A DNA stretch of 64,000 nt from an uncultured Pelagibacteraceae bacterium (GCA_902607945.1 CACLMD010000001.1:24272-88271); one strand, 5' to 3'. Positions 33,944 to 47,884 are shown, counted from the first letter of the stretch. A program made the numbers and translations. The notes: generated from the letters alone by a model not told the origin.

Positions 33944-34566
33944 TATGAATATCTCTTTTCTAGTTCTTTTATTGAGCTTTCTGTAAAGACTACTCTTTTA
34001 AACTTAACAATATCAAAGGCACTAAAATGGTTAATGTCAGTTACTTTTATATTTGGAATATTCTTTATTGATCTCTCAATTTTTTCTTTTGAATTTTTAT
34101 CCAAAACTATAAGAGAATTCGTAATTTCAAACTTTTTAATTATTGAGTACATTTCCTTAGTTTTTTTTATCTCTTTAATGAAATCATTGAAAATTAGTAA
34201 ATCATTATTAATATTTTTTTCTGTAATTATTGACGCTACACTTAGTTTTTTTTCACTTTTATTTAGTTTTCGTTTTTTGTATGCTAATTCACCTTTAGGA
34301 CCATGTGCTATACCACCACCAACAAAAATTGGTGCCTTTTTACTTGCGTGTCTCGCTCCGCCAGTGCCTTTTTGGGCATAAATTTTTGATGTAGGTCCAG
34401 AAACTTCATTTTGTTGTTTTGTTTTAGCATGTCTACCTTTGTAGTTTGCATTTGTTTTATACAAAACACTATTAACTAATTTTGAGTTTATTTTTGCTGA
34501 AAAAATTTTATCTAAAACTTCAATCGAGCTCTTTTTTCCATCTAAATTTAATTTATCTAATTTCAT
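33943..34566 (-). CDS. rplD: 50S ribosomal protein L4
   Basis: SGPTSKIYAQKGTGGARHASKKAPIFVGGGIAHGPK. Confidence 0.97.
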   Translation of the reverse strand: MKLDKLNLDGKKSSIEVLDKIFSAKINSKLVNSVLYKTNANYKGRHAKTKQQNEVSGPTSKIYAQKGTGGARHASKKAPIFVGGGIAHGPKGELAYKKRKLNKSEKKLSVASIITEKNINNDLLIFNDFIKEIKKTKEMYSIIKKFEITNSLIVLDKNSKEKIERSIKNIPNIKVTDINHFSAFDIVKFKRVVFTESSIKELEKRYS

Positions 34567-35276
34567 TATTTTTTCTTTTTATCTGGTGTTTTTTTAGCCT
34601 GCTCAGCAACTTTAATTTTTTCTTCAATAGTCAACTTGTTTATATTTTTAATTGATTTTCTTACCAACACTTCAGAATTTTTTGAACCTGGAATTGAACC
34701 TTTCAAATAAAGTAGCTCATTCTCAATGTCAGTCTTAATTATTTCTATATTAAGCATAGTTCTAGGTTTACTACCCATATGACCAGCCATTTTTTTTCCT
34801 TTAAACACTTTACCAGGATCTTGCCTTTGACCTGTTGATCCATGTGATCTGTGAGAGACTGACACTCCATGTGTAGCTCGTAAGCCACCAAAATTGTGTC
34901 TTTTCATCGCTCCTGCAAAACCTTTACCAATTGTTTTTGAACGAGTATCTACAAATTTTATATCTTTAAATATTTCTAAACCAAATTCGTTGCCTTCTTT
35001 ATAATTATCTGTATTTTCAATTCTGACTTCTTTTAGTTTTTTCTTTGCTTCTGTATTTTTTTTTGCAAAAAATCCTTTCATGGCCTTAGTAAGTTTTGAG
35101 TTTTTTACTTTACCAAATCCTAATTGAACTGCTTTGTACCCTCTTTTATTTTCTTCAATAACCTGTATTACTCTTCCTTTCTCCATCTTTAAAACAGTCA
35201 CGGGTACTAATTGACCAGTTTTATAAAACTCTCTAGTCATTCCGATTTTCTTTCCTATTAGAGCTAATTCGTTCAT
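34566..35276 (-). CDS. rplC: 50S ribosomal protein L3
   Basis: LIGKKIGMTREFYKTGQLVPVTVLK...SHRSHGSTGQRQDPGKVFKGKKMAGHMG. Confidence 0.97.
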   Translation of the reverse strand: MNELALIGKKIGMTREFYKTGQLVPVTVLKMEKGRVIQVIEENKRGYKAVQLGFGKVKNSKLTKAMKGFFAKKNTEAKKKLKEVRIENTDNYKEGNEFGLEIFKDIKFVDTRSKTIGKGFAGAMKRHNFGGLRATHGVSVSHRSHGSTGQRQDPGKVFKGKKMAGHMGSKPRTMLNIEIIKTDIENELLYLKGSIPGSKNSEVLVRKSIKNINKLTIEEKIKVAEQAKKTPDKKKK

Positions 35277-35277
35277 G

Positions 35278-35586
35278 TTAAATTTTTATCTCCACATCAA
35301 CACCTGATGCTAAGTCTAGTTTCATTAAAGCTTCAACAGTTTGAGGGGTTGGTTCTATTATATCAATCAATCTTTTGTGTGTTCTAGACTCAAATTGTTC
35401 TCTACTTTTTTTATCAATATGTGGAGAACGTAATACCGTATATCTTTCAGTTTTAGTCGGCAAAGGGATTGGTCCTTTTATAGTCGCCCCAGTTCGTTTA
35501 ACTGTATTAACAATTTCTTCAGTTGAGGCGTCTAAAATTTTATTATCGTATGCTCTAAGTTTGATTCTAATATTTTGTTTTTCCAT
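35278..35586 (-). CDS. rpsJ: 30S ribosomal protein S10
   Basis: [40 protein letters not shown]. Confidence 0.98.
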   Translation of the reverse strand: MEKQNIRIKLRAYDNKILDASTEEIVNTVKRTGATIKGPIPLPTKTERYTVLRSPHIDKKSREQFESRTHKRLIDIIEPTPQTVEALMKLDLASGVDVEIKI

Positions 35587-35588
35587 TA

Positions 35589-37667
35589 TTAACCTGCTAT
35601 CTTTTTAGTTACTTCATCCTGGACATTCTGAGGTACTTTTGAATAATGATCAAAAAACATGGAATACTGTGCTCTACCTTGAGACATAGATCTCAAATTG
35701 TTTATATATCCAAACATATTAGCTAAGGGAACCATTGCTGTAATAACAGTTGCATTTCCTCTTTGTTCTTGAGTGCTTATTTGACCTCTTCTACTATTTA
35801 AATCACCTATAACATCACCCATGTAATCTTCAGGAGTTACTACTTCAACTCTCATTACAGGTTCTAATAATTTTAAAGTACCTTTAGTACAAGCTTCCTT
35901 AAAACAAGCTCTGCTAGCGAGTTCAAAAGCAAGTACACTGGAGTCGACATCGTGGTGTAATCCATCTAAAATAGTTACTTTATAATCTATCATTGGAAAT
36001 CCAGCCAATATTCCAGTGTCAGAAATTGTCTCAATTCCTTTTTCAACACCTGGTATAAATTCCTTGGGAATAGCTCCACCTTTAATTTTACTTTCAACAG
36101 ATCTGCCAGCACCTGGCTCCTGGGGTTCCACAAGTAATTTAACTTTAGCAAATTGTCCCGCACCACCACTTTGTTTTTTATGTATGTATTCTACTTCGGA
36201 AGCATTTTCTAATGTTTCTCTATAAGCAACTTGAGGAGCTCCTACATTTGCTTCAACTTTAAATTCTCTTTTCATTCGATCAACAATAATATCTAAGTGT
36301 AGCTCTCCCATACCTTTAATGATTGTTTGACCTGACTCTTCGTCTGAGGTAACTCTGAAGGAAGGGTCCTCTTTTGCAAGTCTTCCTAATGCTTCACCCA
36401 TTTTTTCTTGATCAGCTTTTGTTTTTGGTTCAACAGCAATTTCAATTACTGGATCTGGAAATTCCATTGGTTCTAATAATACTGGCTTTTCTTCATCACA
36501 AAGTGTGTGACCAGTTATTGTATACTTCAATCCAGCTAGTGCTACTATATCACCTGCGTTAGCTTCTTTAATGTCTTCTCTAGAGTTAGCATGCATTAAA
36601 AGCATCCTGCCAACTCTTTCTTCTTTTTCTTTTGATGAATTATAAATACCTGTTCCAGTTTTTATTGTTCCTGAATAGACTCTAATAAAAGTTAAAGATC
36701 CAACAAAAGGATCATTAGCAACTTTAAAGGCAAGTGCTGAAAAACCTGCACCATCTTCAAATTTCATTTCTATCTCTTCCTCTGATCCTGGTTTTGTTCC
36801 TTTAATTGAACCAATGTCTATAGGGCTAGGTAAATAATTTATAACAGCATCAAGTAAAGGCTGAACACCTTTGTTTTTAAAAGCTGAACCTGTTAAAACT
36901 GGTACAAAACTAAAATTTAAAGTACCTTTTCTGATACATTTTATTAAATCTTCTTCTTTAATTTCATCACCATTAAGATAGGACTCCATTAGTTTTTCAT
37001 CCTGTTCAACAGCCATTTCAACTAACTCGGTTCTATATTTTTGAGTTATTTCTTTTAAATCATCAGGAATTTCTTTGTATTCCCACTCTGCTCCTAAAGC
37101 CTCATTCTTCCAAACTTGAGCTTTCATTTTCACTAAATCTACAACCCCTGTTAAAGAAGCCTCAATACCGATTGGAACTTGAGCTACCAATGGTTTAGCT
37201 CCTAATCTATCTCTAATCATGTCTACACATCTAAAAAAATCAGCTCCTGTTCTATCTAATTTATTAACAAAACAAATTCTAGGAACCTTATATTTGTCAG
37301 CTTGTCTCCATACAGTTTCAGATTGAGGTTCTACGCCTGCAACCCCATCAAAAACAGCTACTGCACCATCTAAAACTTTTAATGATCTTTCAACTTCAAT
37401 TGTAAAATCTACATGTCCTGGTGTATCAATAATGTTAATTCTATGATCTTGCCAAAAACAGGTTGTTGCAGCTGAAGTAATTGTAATTCCTCTCTCCTGT
37501 TCTTGTTCCATCCAGTCCATAGTTGCAGCTCCATCATGAACTTCACCAATCTTGTGGCTTTTTCCTGTGTAATATAAAACTCGTTCTGTAGTAGTTGTTT
37601 TACCAGCATCAATATGGGCCATGATCCCAATATTTCTATATTTATCTAAAGTATGAGTTCTAGCCAT
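35589..37667 (-). CDS. fusA: Elongation factor G
   Basis: [35 protein letters not shown]; true start is 20 aa inside the listed ORF (37727), which overlaps rpsG. Confidence 0.97.
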   Translation of the reverse strand: MARTHTLDKYRNIGIMAHIDAGKTTTTERVLYYTGKSHKIGEVHDGAATMDWMEQEQERGITITSAATTCFWQDHRINIIDTPGHVDFTIEVERSLKVLDGAVAVFDGVAGVEPQSETVWRQADKYKVPRICFVNKLDRTGADFFRCVDMIRDRLGAKPLVAQVPIGIEASLTGVVDLVKMKAQVWKNEALGAEWEYKEIPDDLKEITQKYRTELVEMAVEQDEKLMESYLNGDEIKEEDLIKCIRKGTLNFSFVPVLTGSAFKNKGVQPLLDAVINYLPSPIDIGSIKGTKPGSEEEIEMKFEDGAGFSALAFKVANDPFVGSLTFIRVYSGTIKTGTGIYNSSKEKEERVGRMLLMHANSREDIKEANAGDIVALAGLKYTITGHTLCDEEKPVLLEPMEFPDPVIEIAVEPKTKADQEKMGEALGRLAKEDPSFRVTSDEESGQTIIKGMGELHLDIIVDRMKREFKVEANVGAPQVAYRETLENASEVEYIHKKQSGGAGQFAKVKLLVEPQEPGAGRSVESKIKGGAIPKEFIPGVEKGIETISDTGILAGFPMIDYKVTILDGLHHDVDSSVLAFELASRACFKEACTKGTLKLLEPVMRVEVVTPEDYMGDVIGDLNSRRGQISTQEQRGNATVITAMVPLANMFGYINNLRSMSQGRAQYSMFFDHYSKVPQNVQDEVTKKIAG

Positions 37668-37674
37668 AATTTTT

Positions 37675-38145
37675 TTACCACCTAAAATGCGCAAAAGCTT
37701 TATTTGATTCAGCCATCTTGTGCACATCCTCTCTTTTTTTTACTGCAGCACCTTTTTTTTCGTACGCATCATAAAGTTCATTAAAAATTTTATCTGACAT
37801 ATGTTTATCTTTTCTTTTTCTTGCAGAATCTACTAACCATCTAATTGCTAAAGCTTGAGCTCTTTTACTTTTAACCTCTACTGGCACTTGATAGGTTGCA
37901 CCACCTACTCTTCTTGATCTAACTTCAACTGTGGGTTTGATATTATTAATTGCTTCATTAAATATATTTATTGGTTCATCTTTAGATTTTGTTTTAATTT
38001 TATCTATAGCATCATATACTATTTTTGCTGCAACACCTCTCTTACCATCATACATAATGTTATTAATAAGTTTTGGGATAATTGTTGACTTAAATTTTGG
38101 ATCTGGAATAACATTTTTTTTTGGTTGAGTTTTCTTTCTAGACAT
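37675..38145 (-). CDS. rpsG: 30S ribosomal protein S7
   Basis: [22 protein letters not shown]...[26 protein letters not shown]. Confidence 0.98.
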   Translation of the reverse strand: MSRKKTQPKKNVIPDPKFKSTIIPKLINNIMYDGKRGVAAKIVYDAIDKIKTKSKDEPINIFNEAINNIKPTVEVRSRRVGGATYQVPVEVKSKRAQALAIRWLVDSARKRKDKHMSDKIFNELYDAYEKKGAAVKKREDVHKMAESNKAFAHFRW

Positions 38146-38516
38146 TATTTACCTTTTTTAGTTCCATAAAGAGATCTTCTCTTTTTTCTATTTGCTACTC
38201 CTTGAGTATCAAGATTGCCTCTTAAAATATGATAACGAACTCCAGGTAGGTCTTTAACTCTACCTCCTCTAATTAAAACTACAGAGTGTTCTTGAAGATT
38301 ATGTCCTTCTCCGGGAATATATGCCGTCACTTCAAAACCATTTGACAGTCTAACTCTTGCAACTTTTCTTAGAGCTGAGTTTGGTTTTTTTGGAGTGGTT
38401 GTATAAACCTTAACACAAACTCCTCTTTTTAAAGGTTGCTTTTCTAGAGCAGGAACTTTGTTCCTTTTTGCTTGTTTAACTCTTCTTTTTTTTAACAACT
38501 GGTTAATAGTTGGCAT
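38145..38516 (-). CDS. rpsL: 30S ribosomal protein S12
   Basis: [58 protein letters not shown]. Confidence 0.99.
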   Translation of the reverse strand: MPTINQLLKKRRVKQAKRNKVPALEKQPLKRGVCVKVYTTTPKKPNSALRKVARVRLSNGFEVTAYIPGEGHNLQEHSVVLIRGGRVKDLPGVRYHILRGNLDTQGVANRKKRRSLYGTKKGK

Positions 38517-38683
38517 ATTTTAAAATTTTAATTATTTAAATGTTTTTGAAAGAAATAACTGACAGGTTATTATTGGCAGCGTTTAGTGTCTTAGATTAAC
38601 ACTACATTCCAACCAAAAACACCGCCAAATTACTTATTAATTTGACTTTGTCAAACTAAAACTAAGTTGAGATAATTAAATTT

Positions 38684-41600
38684 CTATTGATTTACTGGGG
38701 TTTCTGACGCTTCAATCTTTTCTTGTTCTGACAGAAATTTATTGTCATCTTCAAGAGCTTTTTTGTTCCATTTATTCTTTATATTACCTGTTCCAGCAGG
38801 GACCAATCTACCAACAATTACATTTTCTTTAAGTCCATTTAATGGATCAATTTTACCTTTAATAGCAGCATCAGTAAGCACCCTTGTTGTTTCTTGAAAT
38901 GAAGCTGCTGATATAAATGACTCTGTTTGTAGTGACGCTTTTGTAATACCCATTAATACTCTTTCACCAACTGCAGGGGTTTTCCCTTCAGCTTTTAATT
39001 TTTCATTATTAATGTCAAACTTAATTCGATCTATAATTTCTCCTGGTAAATATGACGAATCTCCTGAATTCTTAACTTCAATTTTTTTCAACATTTGTCT
39101 TAATATTGTTTCTATATGTTTATCATTAATAATTACACCTTGTAATCTATAAACTTCTTGGACTTGATTTACAAAATATTCAGTTAAATCTTTAATACCC
39201 ATAATTCTTAAAATGTCATGAGGCAAAGGTTGGCCATCTAGAAGATATTCACCTTTTTTAATTCTTTCACCTTGATTAAAATTAATATGTTTTCCTTTAG
39301 GAATTAAATAATTTGATGGTTCAGCTCCATCTTCAGGAACAATTGAAACTTTTTGTTTTCCTCTTACTTCTTTTCCAAAAACTACTTGTCCATCATTTTC
39401 TGCGATGATAGCACTATCTTTTGCTTTTCTTGCTTCAAATAATTCAGCAACTCTTGGTAGTCCTCCAGTGATATCTTTAGTTTTTGTGGTTTCTTTTGGA
39501 AGTCTAGCAATTACATCTCCTGCTGAAACTTTTTGTCCATCTTTGACTGAAAGAATTGAATCTGGCACTAAGTAATATCTCGCTTCATTATCATCAGCTT
39601 TTTTAATTACATTTCCCTTATCGTCTCTTAATGTAATTCTTGGTTTTAAATCAGTGCTTTTAGATTGAGATCTCCAGTCTATAACAGACTTTGATGAAAT
39701 ACCTGTTGCATCATCTGTTGTTTCTTGAATTGAAACACTGTCAATTAAATCAACATAACTCGCAACACCACTTTTTTCGGCAATTACTGGAGTAGTGTAA
39801 GGATCCCATTCACAAATTTTAGTGTTAGCTTTTACCTTATCGTCATTTTTAAAAAATAATTTTGATCCGTAAGCTACTTTGTATATTGCAACTTGAACCC
39901 CATTGTCGTCTTCAATTGATAATTGAGTATTTCTTCCCATTACAATTAAGTTTTTCTTAGAGTCTTCTAAAATATTTGAATTAATAATCTTTAAAGTTCC
40001 CTCATTTTTAGTAACTATTTGAGAATCTTGTTTAACTGATGCTGTTCCACCAACGTGGAATGTTCTCATCGTTAACTGAGTTCCTGGTTCACCTATTGAT
40101 TGTGCAGAAATCATTCCGATTGCTTCACCTACATGAACCATTTTACCTCTCGAAAGATCTCTACCATAACATGTGGCACACACACCTTCTTTAGAACTGC
40201 ATGTCATTACTGAATAAACTTTTAGAGATTTAACACCACCTGCATCAATTTGATCGCATCCTGCTTCATCAATCATAGAAGATTTTTTAATTATAATATC
40301 ACCAGTAATAGGATTTTTCACATCAGCAGCTGTTACTCTACCAAGTGCTCTTTCTGATAGACTGACTACTACATTACCACCTTCTAAAATTTCAGATAAT
40401 TCAATAAATCCTGGGTTTTCACAATTAACTTTAGTTACTGTTAAGTCTTGAGCTACATCACAAAGTCTTCTAGTTAAGTAACCTGAACTTGCAGTTTTTA
40501 AAGCTGTATCAGCCAATCCTTTTCTAGCTCCGTGCGTAGAATTAAAATACTCTAAAGCTGTTAAACCCTCTTTGAAATTAGATATAATTGGACTTTCAAT
40601 AATTTCTCCTGATGGTTTTGCAATTAATCCTCTCATACCAGCTAATTGCTTCATCTGAGCAGCTGAACCTCTGGCTCCACTATCAGCCATCATAAATACT
40701 GAGTTAATTTTTAATCCTTCAGATGTTTTTTCTGTTGCTGAAATACCCTTCATCATTTCGCCAGCAACTTTGTCAGTACATTTTGACCATGCATCAACAA
40801 CTTTATTATATTTTTCACCTCTAGTAATTAAGCCTTCTGAATATTGAGTTTCATATTCAGCAATTAATTTTTTTGTATCATCAATAAGCTGTGTTTTGCT
40901 CTCTGGAATAACTAAATCATCTTTACCAAATGAGATACCTGCTTTAAAAGCGTGCTTAAATCCTAAATCTTTTAATTTATCACAAAAAATAACTGTGGTT
41001 TTTTGTCCACAAAATCTAAATACAATATCAATCACTTCCGAGACAACCTTTTTAGGCAATAATCTATCTATTAATGAAAATTTAATATCTTTATTTTTTG
41101 GTAATAGATTAGCTAATAAAAACCTTCCGGCTGTTGAAGTATATTTTTCAAATTTTTTGTTACCTTTATCATCTATTGTCTCAAATCTAGAGATTATTGT
41201 AGTATGAACCTTTATTTGTCCAGATGATAAAGCAAATTCAATTTGGTCAGCGTCAGTAAAATAACCTGCTGATTTATCAGTTAATGGCTCTTGAGATAAA
41301 TAATAAATTCCTAAAATCATATCCTGACTAGGAACAATTATAGGTTTTCCATTCGAAGGAGATAAAATATTATTTGTTGAAAGCATTAAAATTCTAGCCT
41401 CTAACTGTGCTTCCAAACTTAATGGAACATGAACTGCCATTTGATCACCGTCAAAGTCAGCATTAAATGCAGCACAAGTTAATGGGTGTAATTCTATCGC
41501 ATCACCTTCAATTAATTTTGGTTCAAATGCTTGAACACCTAATCTATGCAGTGTTGGAGCTCTATTAAGTAAAACTGGATGCTCTCTTACAATAAGTTCA

Positions 41601-42847
41601 AGTGCATCCCAAACCGCATTAGTTTCTTTTTCAACTAATTTTTTTGCCTGTTTAATTGTAGAAACTAGCCCTAATTTATTTAATCTTGCATATAAAAATG
41701 GTTTAAATAATTCCAAAGCCATTTTTTTTGGCAGACCACATTCATGAAGTTTTAAATCAGGTCCAACTACAATCACCGATCTTCCTGAATAATCAACACG
41801 TTTTCCAAGTAAGTTTTGTCTAAATCTACCTTGTTTACCTTTTAACATTTCCGCTAAAGATTTTAGAGGTCTTTTTCCAGTTCCAGTAATAACCCTGCCT
41901 CGTCTACCATTATCAAATAATGCATCAACAGACTCTTGAAGCATTCTTTTTTCATTTCTAACAATAATATCTGGTGCTTTAAGATCCATTAACCTTTTCA
42001 AACGATTGTTTCTGTTTATTACTCTTCTATATAAATCGTTTAAATCTGATGTAGCAAACCTTCCACCATCCAATGGTACAAGTGGTCTTAATTCAGGTGG
42101 GATTACTGGTACAACTGTCATAATCATCCATTCAGGTTTTTGACCTGTTTCAATAAACGACTCTATTAGTTTTAATCTTTTAATTGCTCTTTCTTCATTA
42201 ACTTTAGACTTTGTTTCTTTGATATAATTAACTAAATTTTTTCTTTCTTGTTCTAGATCTAAGTTTTTAAGCATCTCAAGAACAGCTTCTGCGCCAATAC
42301 CTGCGGTGAAAGACTCTTCACCAAATTCATCTTGATATTTCGCTAATTCTTCCTCATTTAAAAGTTGGTTTTTTTGTAAACCAGTTAATCCAGGTTCTAC
42401 AACTATAAAGTTTTCAAAATATAATACTCTTTCAATTTCTTTTAACTTCATATCAACTGCTAAGGCAATTCTACTAGGTAAAGATTTTAAAAACCAAATA
42501 TGAGCAACTGGAGTAGCAAGATTAATGTGGCCCATTCTTTCTCTTCGAACATTAGATTTTGTAATCTCAACACCACATTTTTCGCAAATAATTCCTCTAA
42601 ACTTCATACGTTTGTATTTTCCACACAAACATTCATAATCTTTTATTGGACCAAAAATTCTTGCACAAAATAAACCATCTTTTTCTGGTCTAAATGTTCT
42701 ATAATTAATTGTTTCTGGTTTCTTAATTTCCCCATACGTCCATGATTTTATCTTTTCAGGACTTGCTAAAGAAATTTTAATACTACTAAAATTTTGAGCT
42801 TCTGAGATTTCTGTATTTTTAAAAAGGTCAGCTAATTCTTTTTTCAT
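38684..42847 (-). CDS. rpoC: RNA polymerase beta' subunit
   Basis: [16 protein letters not shown] catalytic motif; N-terminal Zn motif [22 protein letters not shown]. Confidence 0.99.
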   Translation of the reverse strand: MKKELADLFKNTEISEAQNFSSIKISLASPEKIKSWTYGEIKKPETINYRTFRPEKDGLFCARIFGPIKDYECLCGKYKRMKFRGIICEKCGVEITKSNVRRERMGHINLATPVAHIWFLKSLPSRIALAVDMKLKEIERVLYFENFIVVEPGLTGLQKNQLLNEEELAKYQDEFGEESFTAGIGAEAVLEMLKNLDLEQERKNLVNYIKETKSKVNEERAIKRLKLIESFIETGQKPEWMIMTVVPVIPPELRPLVPLDGGRFATSDLNDLYRRVINRNNRLKRLMDLKAPDIIVRNEKRMLQESVDALFDNGRRGRVITGTGKRPLKSLAEMLKGKQGRFRQNLLGKRVDYSGRSVIVVGPDLKLHECGLPKKMALELFKPFLYARLNKLGLVSTIKQAKKLVEKETNAVWDALELIVREHPVLLNRAPTLHRLGVQAFEPKLIEGDAIELHPLTCAAFNADFDGDQMAVHVPLSLEAQLEARILMLSTNNILSPSNGKPIIVPSQDMILGIYYLSQEPLTDKSAGYFTDADQIEFALSSGQIKVHTTIISRFETIDDKGNKKFEKYTSTAGRFLLANLLPKNKDIKFSLIDRLLPKKVVSEVIDIVFRFCGQKTTVIFCDKLKDLGFKHAFKAGISFGKDDLVIPESKTQLIDDTKKLIAEYETQYSEGLITRGEKYNKVVDAWSKCTDKVAGEMMKGISATEKTSEGLKINSVFMMADSGARGSAAQMKQLAGMRGLIAKPSGEIIESPIISNFKEGLTALEYFNSTHGARKGLADTALKTASSGYLTRRLCDVAQDLTVTKVNCENPGFIELSEILEGGNVVVSLSERALGRVTAADVKNPITGDIIIKKSSMIDEAGCDQIDAGGVKSLKVYSVMTCSSKEGVCATCYGRDLSRGKMVHVGEAIGMISAQSIGEPGTQLTMRTFHVGGTASVKQDSQIVTKNEGTLKIINSNILEDSKKNLIVMGRNTQLSIEDDNGVQVAIYKVAYGSKLFFKNDDKVKANTKICEWDPYTTPVIAEKSGVASYVDLIDSVSIQETTDDATGISSKSVIDWRSQSKSTDLKPRITLRDDKGNVIKKADDNEARYYLVPDSILSVKDGQKVSAGDVIARLPKETTKTKDITGGLPRVAELFEARKAKDSAIIAENDGQVVFGKEVRGKQKVSIVPEDGAEPSNYLIPKGKHINFNQGERIKKGEYLLDGQPLPHDILRIMGIKDLTEYFVNQVQEVYRLQGVIINDKHIETILRQMLKKIEVKNSGDSSYLPGEIIDRIKFDINNEKLKAEGKTPAVGERVLMGITKASLQTESFISAASFQETTRVLTDAAIKGKIDPLNGLKENVIVGRLVPAGTGNIKNKWNKKALEDDNKFLSEQEKIEASETPVNQ

Positions 42848-42849
42848 GA

Positions 42850-45800
42850 TTAGTTTAACTCCACATTTAATGCTAGGGATTTGATTTCTTTTACTAAAAC
42901 GTTAAATGACTCAGGTATACCTGACTCAAAGTTTTCTTCACCCTTAACAATTGTTTCATAAACTTTTACCCTGCCAGCTACATCATCTGATTTAACAGTT
43001 AAAATTTCTTGTAAAGTATAAGATGCACCATAGGCTTCAAGTGCCCAAACTTCCATTTCACCAAATCTTTGTCCTCCTAATTGAGCTTTACCACCTAATG
43101 GCTGCTGAGTTACTAGACTGTAAGGTCCTGTTGATCTTGCATGAATTTTATCTTCAACTAAATGATGAAGTTTTAACATGTAGATAATCCCAACTGTTAC
43201 AGGTCTATCAAACTTTTCACCTGTTCTTCCATCCCATAAATATGTTTGACCTGAGCCTGGAAGATTAGCCAGTTCTAGCATTTTTGTTACATCTCTTTCT
43301 TTAGCTCCATCAAATACTGGTGTTGAAATTGCAATACCATTTTGCAAATTTTCACACAAATCTCTAAATTCTGTTTTGTTTAATTTTTCAACTTTTTCAT
43401 CAAATATTTCTTCACCATAAACTGATTTTAAAAATTTTGAAATTTTTTCAGTTTTTTCAAATTTTTTATTGTTTTCATTAACTAATTTTCTAACCTCTTC
43501 ACCAAATTCTTTACAAGCCCAGCCTAGATGAGTTTCTAAAATTTGTCCTACATTCATACGACTTGGTACACCTAATGGATTTAAAACTATATCAACTGGT
43601 CTTCCATCTTCTCTGTATGGCATGTCTTCTACTGGTACAATTTTACTTACAACACCCTTATTTCCATGTCTTCCAGACATTTTATCTCCCGGCCTTAATC
43701 TTCTTTTTATGGCTACAAAAACTTTAACCATTTTCATAACACTTGGTAATAAATCATCACCACTTCTGATTTTTAAAACTTTATCTTCAAATCTTTCTGT
43801 AATGTCTTGTTTAGCTTTATTATATTGATCTTTAAGCTGAGCTAGAGTTGCTTCGTTTTTGTCATTTCCCACAACAATCTTAAAAACATCATTAATTGTT
43901 AATTTATTGATATTTTCAAAATTAAGCTTTGAACCTGATTCAAGGTCTTTGATTTTTTTGGTTAAAGACTCTCCTGATAAAAACTGGGCAGCTCTTTGCT
44001 TAATACTTCTTTCAAGAATCTCTTCTTCAACAATTTTATCTTGTTGAACTTGATCAATTTCAGCTCTTTCGATTGTAATTGATCTTTCATCTTTTTCAAT
44101 ACCATGTCTATTGAAAACTTTAACATCAACAACAGTACCACTGCTACCTCTAGACATTCTCAAGGAAGTATCAGTAACATCAATTGCTTTTTCACCAAAA
44201 ATTGATCTCAATAATTTTTCTTCTGGTCCTGAAGCTGAGTCACCTTTAGGAGTAACCTTACCAACCAATATATCACCAGCATTGACCTCTGCACCTATAT
44301 AAACTATTCCTGATTCATCTAAATTTTTTAAAGCCTCTTCATTTACATTAGGAATATCTCTTGTAATTTCTTCTTCTCCTAATTTTGTATCTCTCGCCAT
44401 AATTTCATATTCTACAATATGTACTGAAGTAAAAACATCATCTGTTACGCATCTTTCAGAAATTAAAATTGAGTCTTCAAAATTATATCCTTGCCATGGC
44501 ATAAAAGCTACCGTCACATTTTTACCTAATGCTAACTCACCTAATCTTGTTGATGGTCCATCTGCAATTATATCACCTGATTTTACTTTATCTCCAACTC
44601 TAACTAAAGGTCTTTGATTAATACAAGTATTTTGATTTGATCTTTTAAATTTTTGTAAGTTATAAATATCTACACTTGATTTTGTAAAGTCTGTTTCTTC
44701 AGTAACTTTAACAACAATTCTTTTACCATCAATTTTGTCAACTACTCCTTCTCTCTTTGCAACAATTGTTACGCCTGAGTCTAAAGCAACATCACTTTCA
44801 ATTCCAGTTCCTACTAATGGGGACTCGGGCTTTAACAGTGGCACTGCTTGCCTCATCATATTTGATCCCATGAGAGCTCTATTTGCATCATCATTTTCTA
44901 AAAATGGTATCAGTGAAGCTGCAACTGAAACAAGTTGTTTAGGTGATACATCAATATAATCAATTGTTTCTGGTTTTGATAATAAGAAGTTTAAATTTTG
45001 TCTGCAAGAAACTAGTTCTTCTATAATTTTACCATTTTTATCAATTTTGGTATTTGCTTGTGCAATTGTAAATTTAGTTTCCTCCATTGCAGATAAGTAT
45101 TCAACCTTATCCTGTACAACGCCTTCTTTTACTCTTTTATACGGACTTTCAATAAAACCATATTTATTAATCTTTGCATAAGTTGATAAACTATTAATCA
45201 ATCCAATGTTTGGGCCCTCAGGTGTTTCAATTGGGCAAATTCTTCCATAATGAGTTGGATGAACATCACGCACCTCAAAGCCTGCTCTTTCTCTGGTTAA
45301 TCCACCTGGACCTAATGCAGAAACTCTTCTTTTGTGAGTAATTTCAGATAATGGATTTGTTTGATCCATAAATTGAGATAATTGAGAGCTTGCAAAAAAA
45401 TCTTTTAACGAAACAGTTAATGGTTTTGCATTGATTAAATCTTGAGGCATAGCAGACTCAACATCTAAGGTAGTCATTTTTTCCTTGATAGCTCTTTCCA
45501 TCCGGTAAACACCAATTCTGGCTTGGTTTTCGACTAGCTCTCCAACTGATCTTACTCTTCTATTTCCTAAATGATCAATATCATCAACTTCATCTTTACC
45601 ATCTCTTAAATCTAACATTTTATGAATAATAGCTATTATGTCATCATTTCTTAAAATTGTAATTTTGTCTGAACATTCTAAATTTAATCTAGAGTTCATT
45701 TTAACTCTTCCAACATCAGAGAGGTCATATCTATCTGAACTAAAAAAAAGATTATTAAAAATTTGAGTAGCAATTTCTATTGTAGGTGGTTCACCAGGTC

Positions 45801-46935
45801 TTAACATTTTATAAATTTCGGTAATTGCTTCTTCTTTTGAATTATTTTTATCATTTAAAATTGTGTTTAATAAATAAGGGCCTTTATTTATTAAATTTGT
45901 AACTGAAATTTCTAAAGTATGAATTTTTGCATCTAGTATCTTTTCGATAATAGTATCATTTAGCTCGGTGCCAATCTTAAATATATCACCATCTTCTTCA
46001 CTAACTTTAATATCACTATGTAAAAATTTACCATATAAGGTCTCTCTTGATACTAAAATATCTTTTAATCCATCATTTGAAAGTTTTTTTGCATTTAGAT
46101 AGTTAATTTTTTCTCCTAGCTTAATTACTACTTTACCAGTTTTTGCATCAATTACTTCCTCAGAAAAATTTTTAGCCTTGTAATTCTCAGGGTTAAATTT
46201 TGTTTTCCATTTTTCAGTCTTTGAATCAAATGTAAATTGTTCTTTTTTATAAAACTCATTGGCAATTTCTGATTTTGTATGACCTAAAGCTATTAATAAA
46301 GTAGAGGCAAAAATTTTCTTTTTCCTATCAATTTTAAAATATAAAAAATCTTTAACATCATACTCAAAATCTAACCAAGAACCTCTATTTGGAATTACTC
46401 TGCAATTAAAGAGTAGTTTACCACTTGCATGCGTTTTACCCTTATCATGATCAAAAAATACACCTGGACTTCTATGCATTTGGTTCACAACTACTCTTTG
46501 CACACCATTGGTTATAAAAGTACCGCTATTAGTCATCATAGGTACTTCACCCATGTAAACTTCTTGTTCTTTTGCCGACAAAATATCTTTAGTGTTGTCA
46601 TCTTGATTGATGTCATAAACAACTAATCTTAAAATACATTTTAATGCTGATGAATAAGTAAGACCTCTTGCAATACATTCATCAACATCAAATTTAGGTT
46701 TATCTAATTTATATGATACGTATTCTAATGTTGCTTTGTCATTTAAATCTTCAATGGGAAATATACCTTTAAAAACTCTATCAAAACCTTTTGATAGTTC
46801 CGCTTCTGCGTTAAAATCTGTTAGCTCATCGTAAGAGTTTTTTTGAACCTCAATAAGATTAGGAATAGATAAACTTTCTTTTAGCTTACCAAAACTTTTT
46901 CTAATATTTTTTTTTTCAGTAAAAGATATTTGCAT
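42850..46935 (-). CDS. rpoB: RNA polymerase beta subunit
   Basis: [61 protein letters not shown]. Confidence 0.99.
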   Translation of the reverse strand: MQISFTEKKNIRKSFGKLKESLSIPNLIEVQKNSYDELTDFNAEAELSKGFDRVFKGIFPIEDLNDKATLEYVSYKLDKPKFDVDECIARGLTYSSALKCILRLVVYDINQDDNTKDILSAKEQEVYMGEVPMMTNSGTFITNGVQRVVVNQMHRSPGVFFDHDKGKTHASGKLLFNCRVIPNRGSWLDFEYDVKDFLYFKIDRKKKIFASTLLIALGHTKSEIANEFYKKEQFTFDSKTEKWKTKFNPENYKAKNFSEEVIDAKTGKVVIKLGEKINYLNAKKLSNDGLKDILVSRETLYGKFLHSDIKVSEEDGDIFKIGTELNDTIIEKILDAKIHTLEISVTNLINKGPYLLNTILNDKNNSKEEAITEIYKMLRPGEPPTIEIATQIFNNLFFSSDRYDLSDVGRVKMNSRLNLECSDKITILRNDDIIAIIHKMLDLRDGKDEVDDIDHLGNRRVRSVGELVENQARIGVYRMERAIKEKMTTLDVESAMPQDLINAKPLTVSLKDFFASSQLSQFMDQTNPLSEITHKRRVSALGPGGLTRERAGFEVRDVHPTHYGRICPIETPEGPNIGLINSLSTYAKINKYGFIESPYKRVKEGVVQDKVEYLSAMEETKFTIAQANTKIDKNGKIIEELVSCRQNLNFLLSKPETIDYIDVSPKQLVSVAASLIPFLENDDANRALMGSNMMRQAVPLLKPESPLVGTGIESDVALDSGVTIVAKREGVVDKIDGKRIVVKVTEETDFTKSSVDIYNLQKFKRSNQNTCINQRPLVRVGDKVKSGDIIADGPSTRLGELALGKNVTVAFMPWQGYNFEDSILISERCVTDDVFTSVHIVEYEIMARDTKLGEEEITRDIPNVNEEALKNLDESGIVYIGAEVNAGDILVGKVTPKGDSASGPEEKLLRSIFGEKAIDVTDTSLRMSRGSSGTVVDVKVFNRHGIEKDERSITIERAEIDQVQQDKIVEEEILERSIKQRAAQFLSGESLTKKIKDLESGSKLNFENINKLTINDVFKIVVGNDKNEATLAQLKDQYNKAKQDITERFEDKVLKIRSGDDLLPSVMKMVKVFVAIKRRLRPGDKMSGRHGNKGVVSKIVPVEDMPYREDGRPVDIVLNPLGVPSRMNVGQILETHLGWACKEFGEEVRKLVNENNKKFEKTEKISKFLKSVYGEEIFDEKVEKLNKTEFRDLCENLQNGIAISTPVFDGAKERDVTKMLELANLPGSGQTYLWDGRTGEKFDRPVTVGIIYMLKLHHLVEDKIHARSTGPYSLVTQQPLGGKAQLGGQRFGEMEVWALEAYGASYTLQEILTVKSDDVAGRVKVYETIVKGEENFESGIPESFNVLVKEIKSLALNVELN

Positions 46936-46947
46936 CTATATTTTAAA

Positions 46948-46967
46948 CTGATTAACGAATTAATCAG
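46948..46967 (-). promoter_or_regulatory. Perfect 8-bp hairpin with UUCG loop between rplL and rpoB (possible attenuator or processing site)
   Basis: Minus strand CTGATTAA-TTCG-TTAATCAG followed by TTTAAAATATAG. Confidence 0.55.
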
Positions 46968-46989
46968 CTTGTGAAATCTTTCTATTAAT

Positions 46990-47355
46990 TTACTTAAGTT
47001 CTACTTTTGCGCCAGCTGCTTCTAACTTAGCTTTAATTTCTTCAGCTTCTTTTTTTGGAACACCGGCTTTAACTTCTTTAGGTGCACCTTCAACTAAATC
47101 TTTAGCTTCTTTTAATCCAAGCGAAGTTGCTGCTCTTACTTCTTTAATAACATTAATTTTTTTATCACCAGCTGACACTAACATGATTGTAAAGTCATCT
47201 TTATCCGCTGCTGCTTCGCCACCAGCTGCTGCTGCTGGAGCTGCTGCGGCCATTGGAGATACACCCCATTTTTCTTCTAATTGTTTTGAAAGATCTGCTG
47301 CTTCAGCAACAGTCAAACTTGATAAGTCTTCTATAATTTTATTTAGGTCAGGCAT
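46990..47355 (-). CDS. rplL: 50S ribosomal protein L7/L12
   Basis: [56 protein letters not shown]. Confidence 0.98.
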   Translation of the reverse strand: MPDLNKIIEDLSSLTVAEAADLSKQLEEKWGVSPMAAAAPAAAAGGEAAADKDDFTIMLVSAGDKKINVIKEVRAATSLGLKEAKDLVEGAPKEVKAGVPKKEAEEIKAKLEAAGAKVELK

Positions 47356-47360
47356 ATTGT

Positions 47361-47882
47361 CTACTCTTTAGGTTTTGTTTCAGAAATTTCTGGGGTCAAA
47401 CTACTCATTTTTTCTGAGTGTGCAAGTAAAATACTTACTATTTTTGACGCTGAAGCATTTAATATTGCTATAATATTAGCTCGAGCTTCATCTAATGTAG
47501 GTAAATTAGCAACTTTTTCTACCCCTGCTTGATCTAAAACTTCATTGTCCATTATTCCGCCAATAAGCTTTAAATTTTCATTGTCTTTTGCAAATTTAGA
47601 AAGAATCCTTGCTGACATTATTGCATCTTCTCCAAAAGCGACTGCTGTAGGTCCTGAGAATAAATTTGATAAATCTTTGCACTTAGTTTTTTCTAAGGCT
47701 AATTTTGTTATTCTATTTTTTGTGATTTTAAAAATAATACCCTTTTCTCTCATTTTAGCTCTTAACTCATCAAGCTGAGGCATGGTTAAACCTTGGTAAT
47801 GTGTAACCATTACTGCTTTGCTATTTTCGAACTGAGTAGCCATCTCAGAAATATAATTTTTTTTCTGTTCCTTGTTCATCAT
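47361..47882 (-). CDS. rplJ: 50S ribosomal protein L10
   Basis: [27 protein letters not shown]...[12 protein letters not shown]; between rplA and rplL. Confidence 0.96.
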   Translation of the reverse strand: MMNKEQKKNYISEMATQFENSKAVMVTHYQGLTMPQLDELRAKMREKGIIFKITKNRITKLALEKTKCKDLSNLFSGPTAVAFGEDAIMSARILSKFAKDNENLKLIGGIMDNEVLDQAGVEKVANLPTLDEARANIIAILNASASKIVSILLAHSEKMSSLTPEISETKPKE

Positions 47883-47884
47883 GA

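Noticed and set aside
35589-37727. 20-aa N-terminal extension of fusA in the ORF track
   Set aside because: Overlaps rpsG; canonical EF-G start [12 protein letters not shown] lies at 37667.
3119-44959. Many 60-150 aa ORFs antisense to strong genes (e.g. 3119-3379, 5422-5619, 7594-7923, 33929-34381, 40896-41207, 43622-43828)
   Set aside because: They lie opposite confidently identified conserved genes, lack recognisable motifs, and are expected by chance in AT-rich coding sequence.
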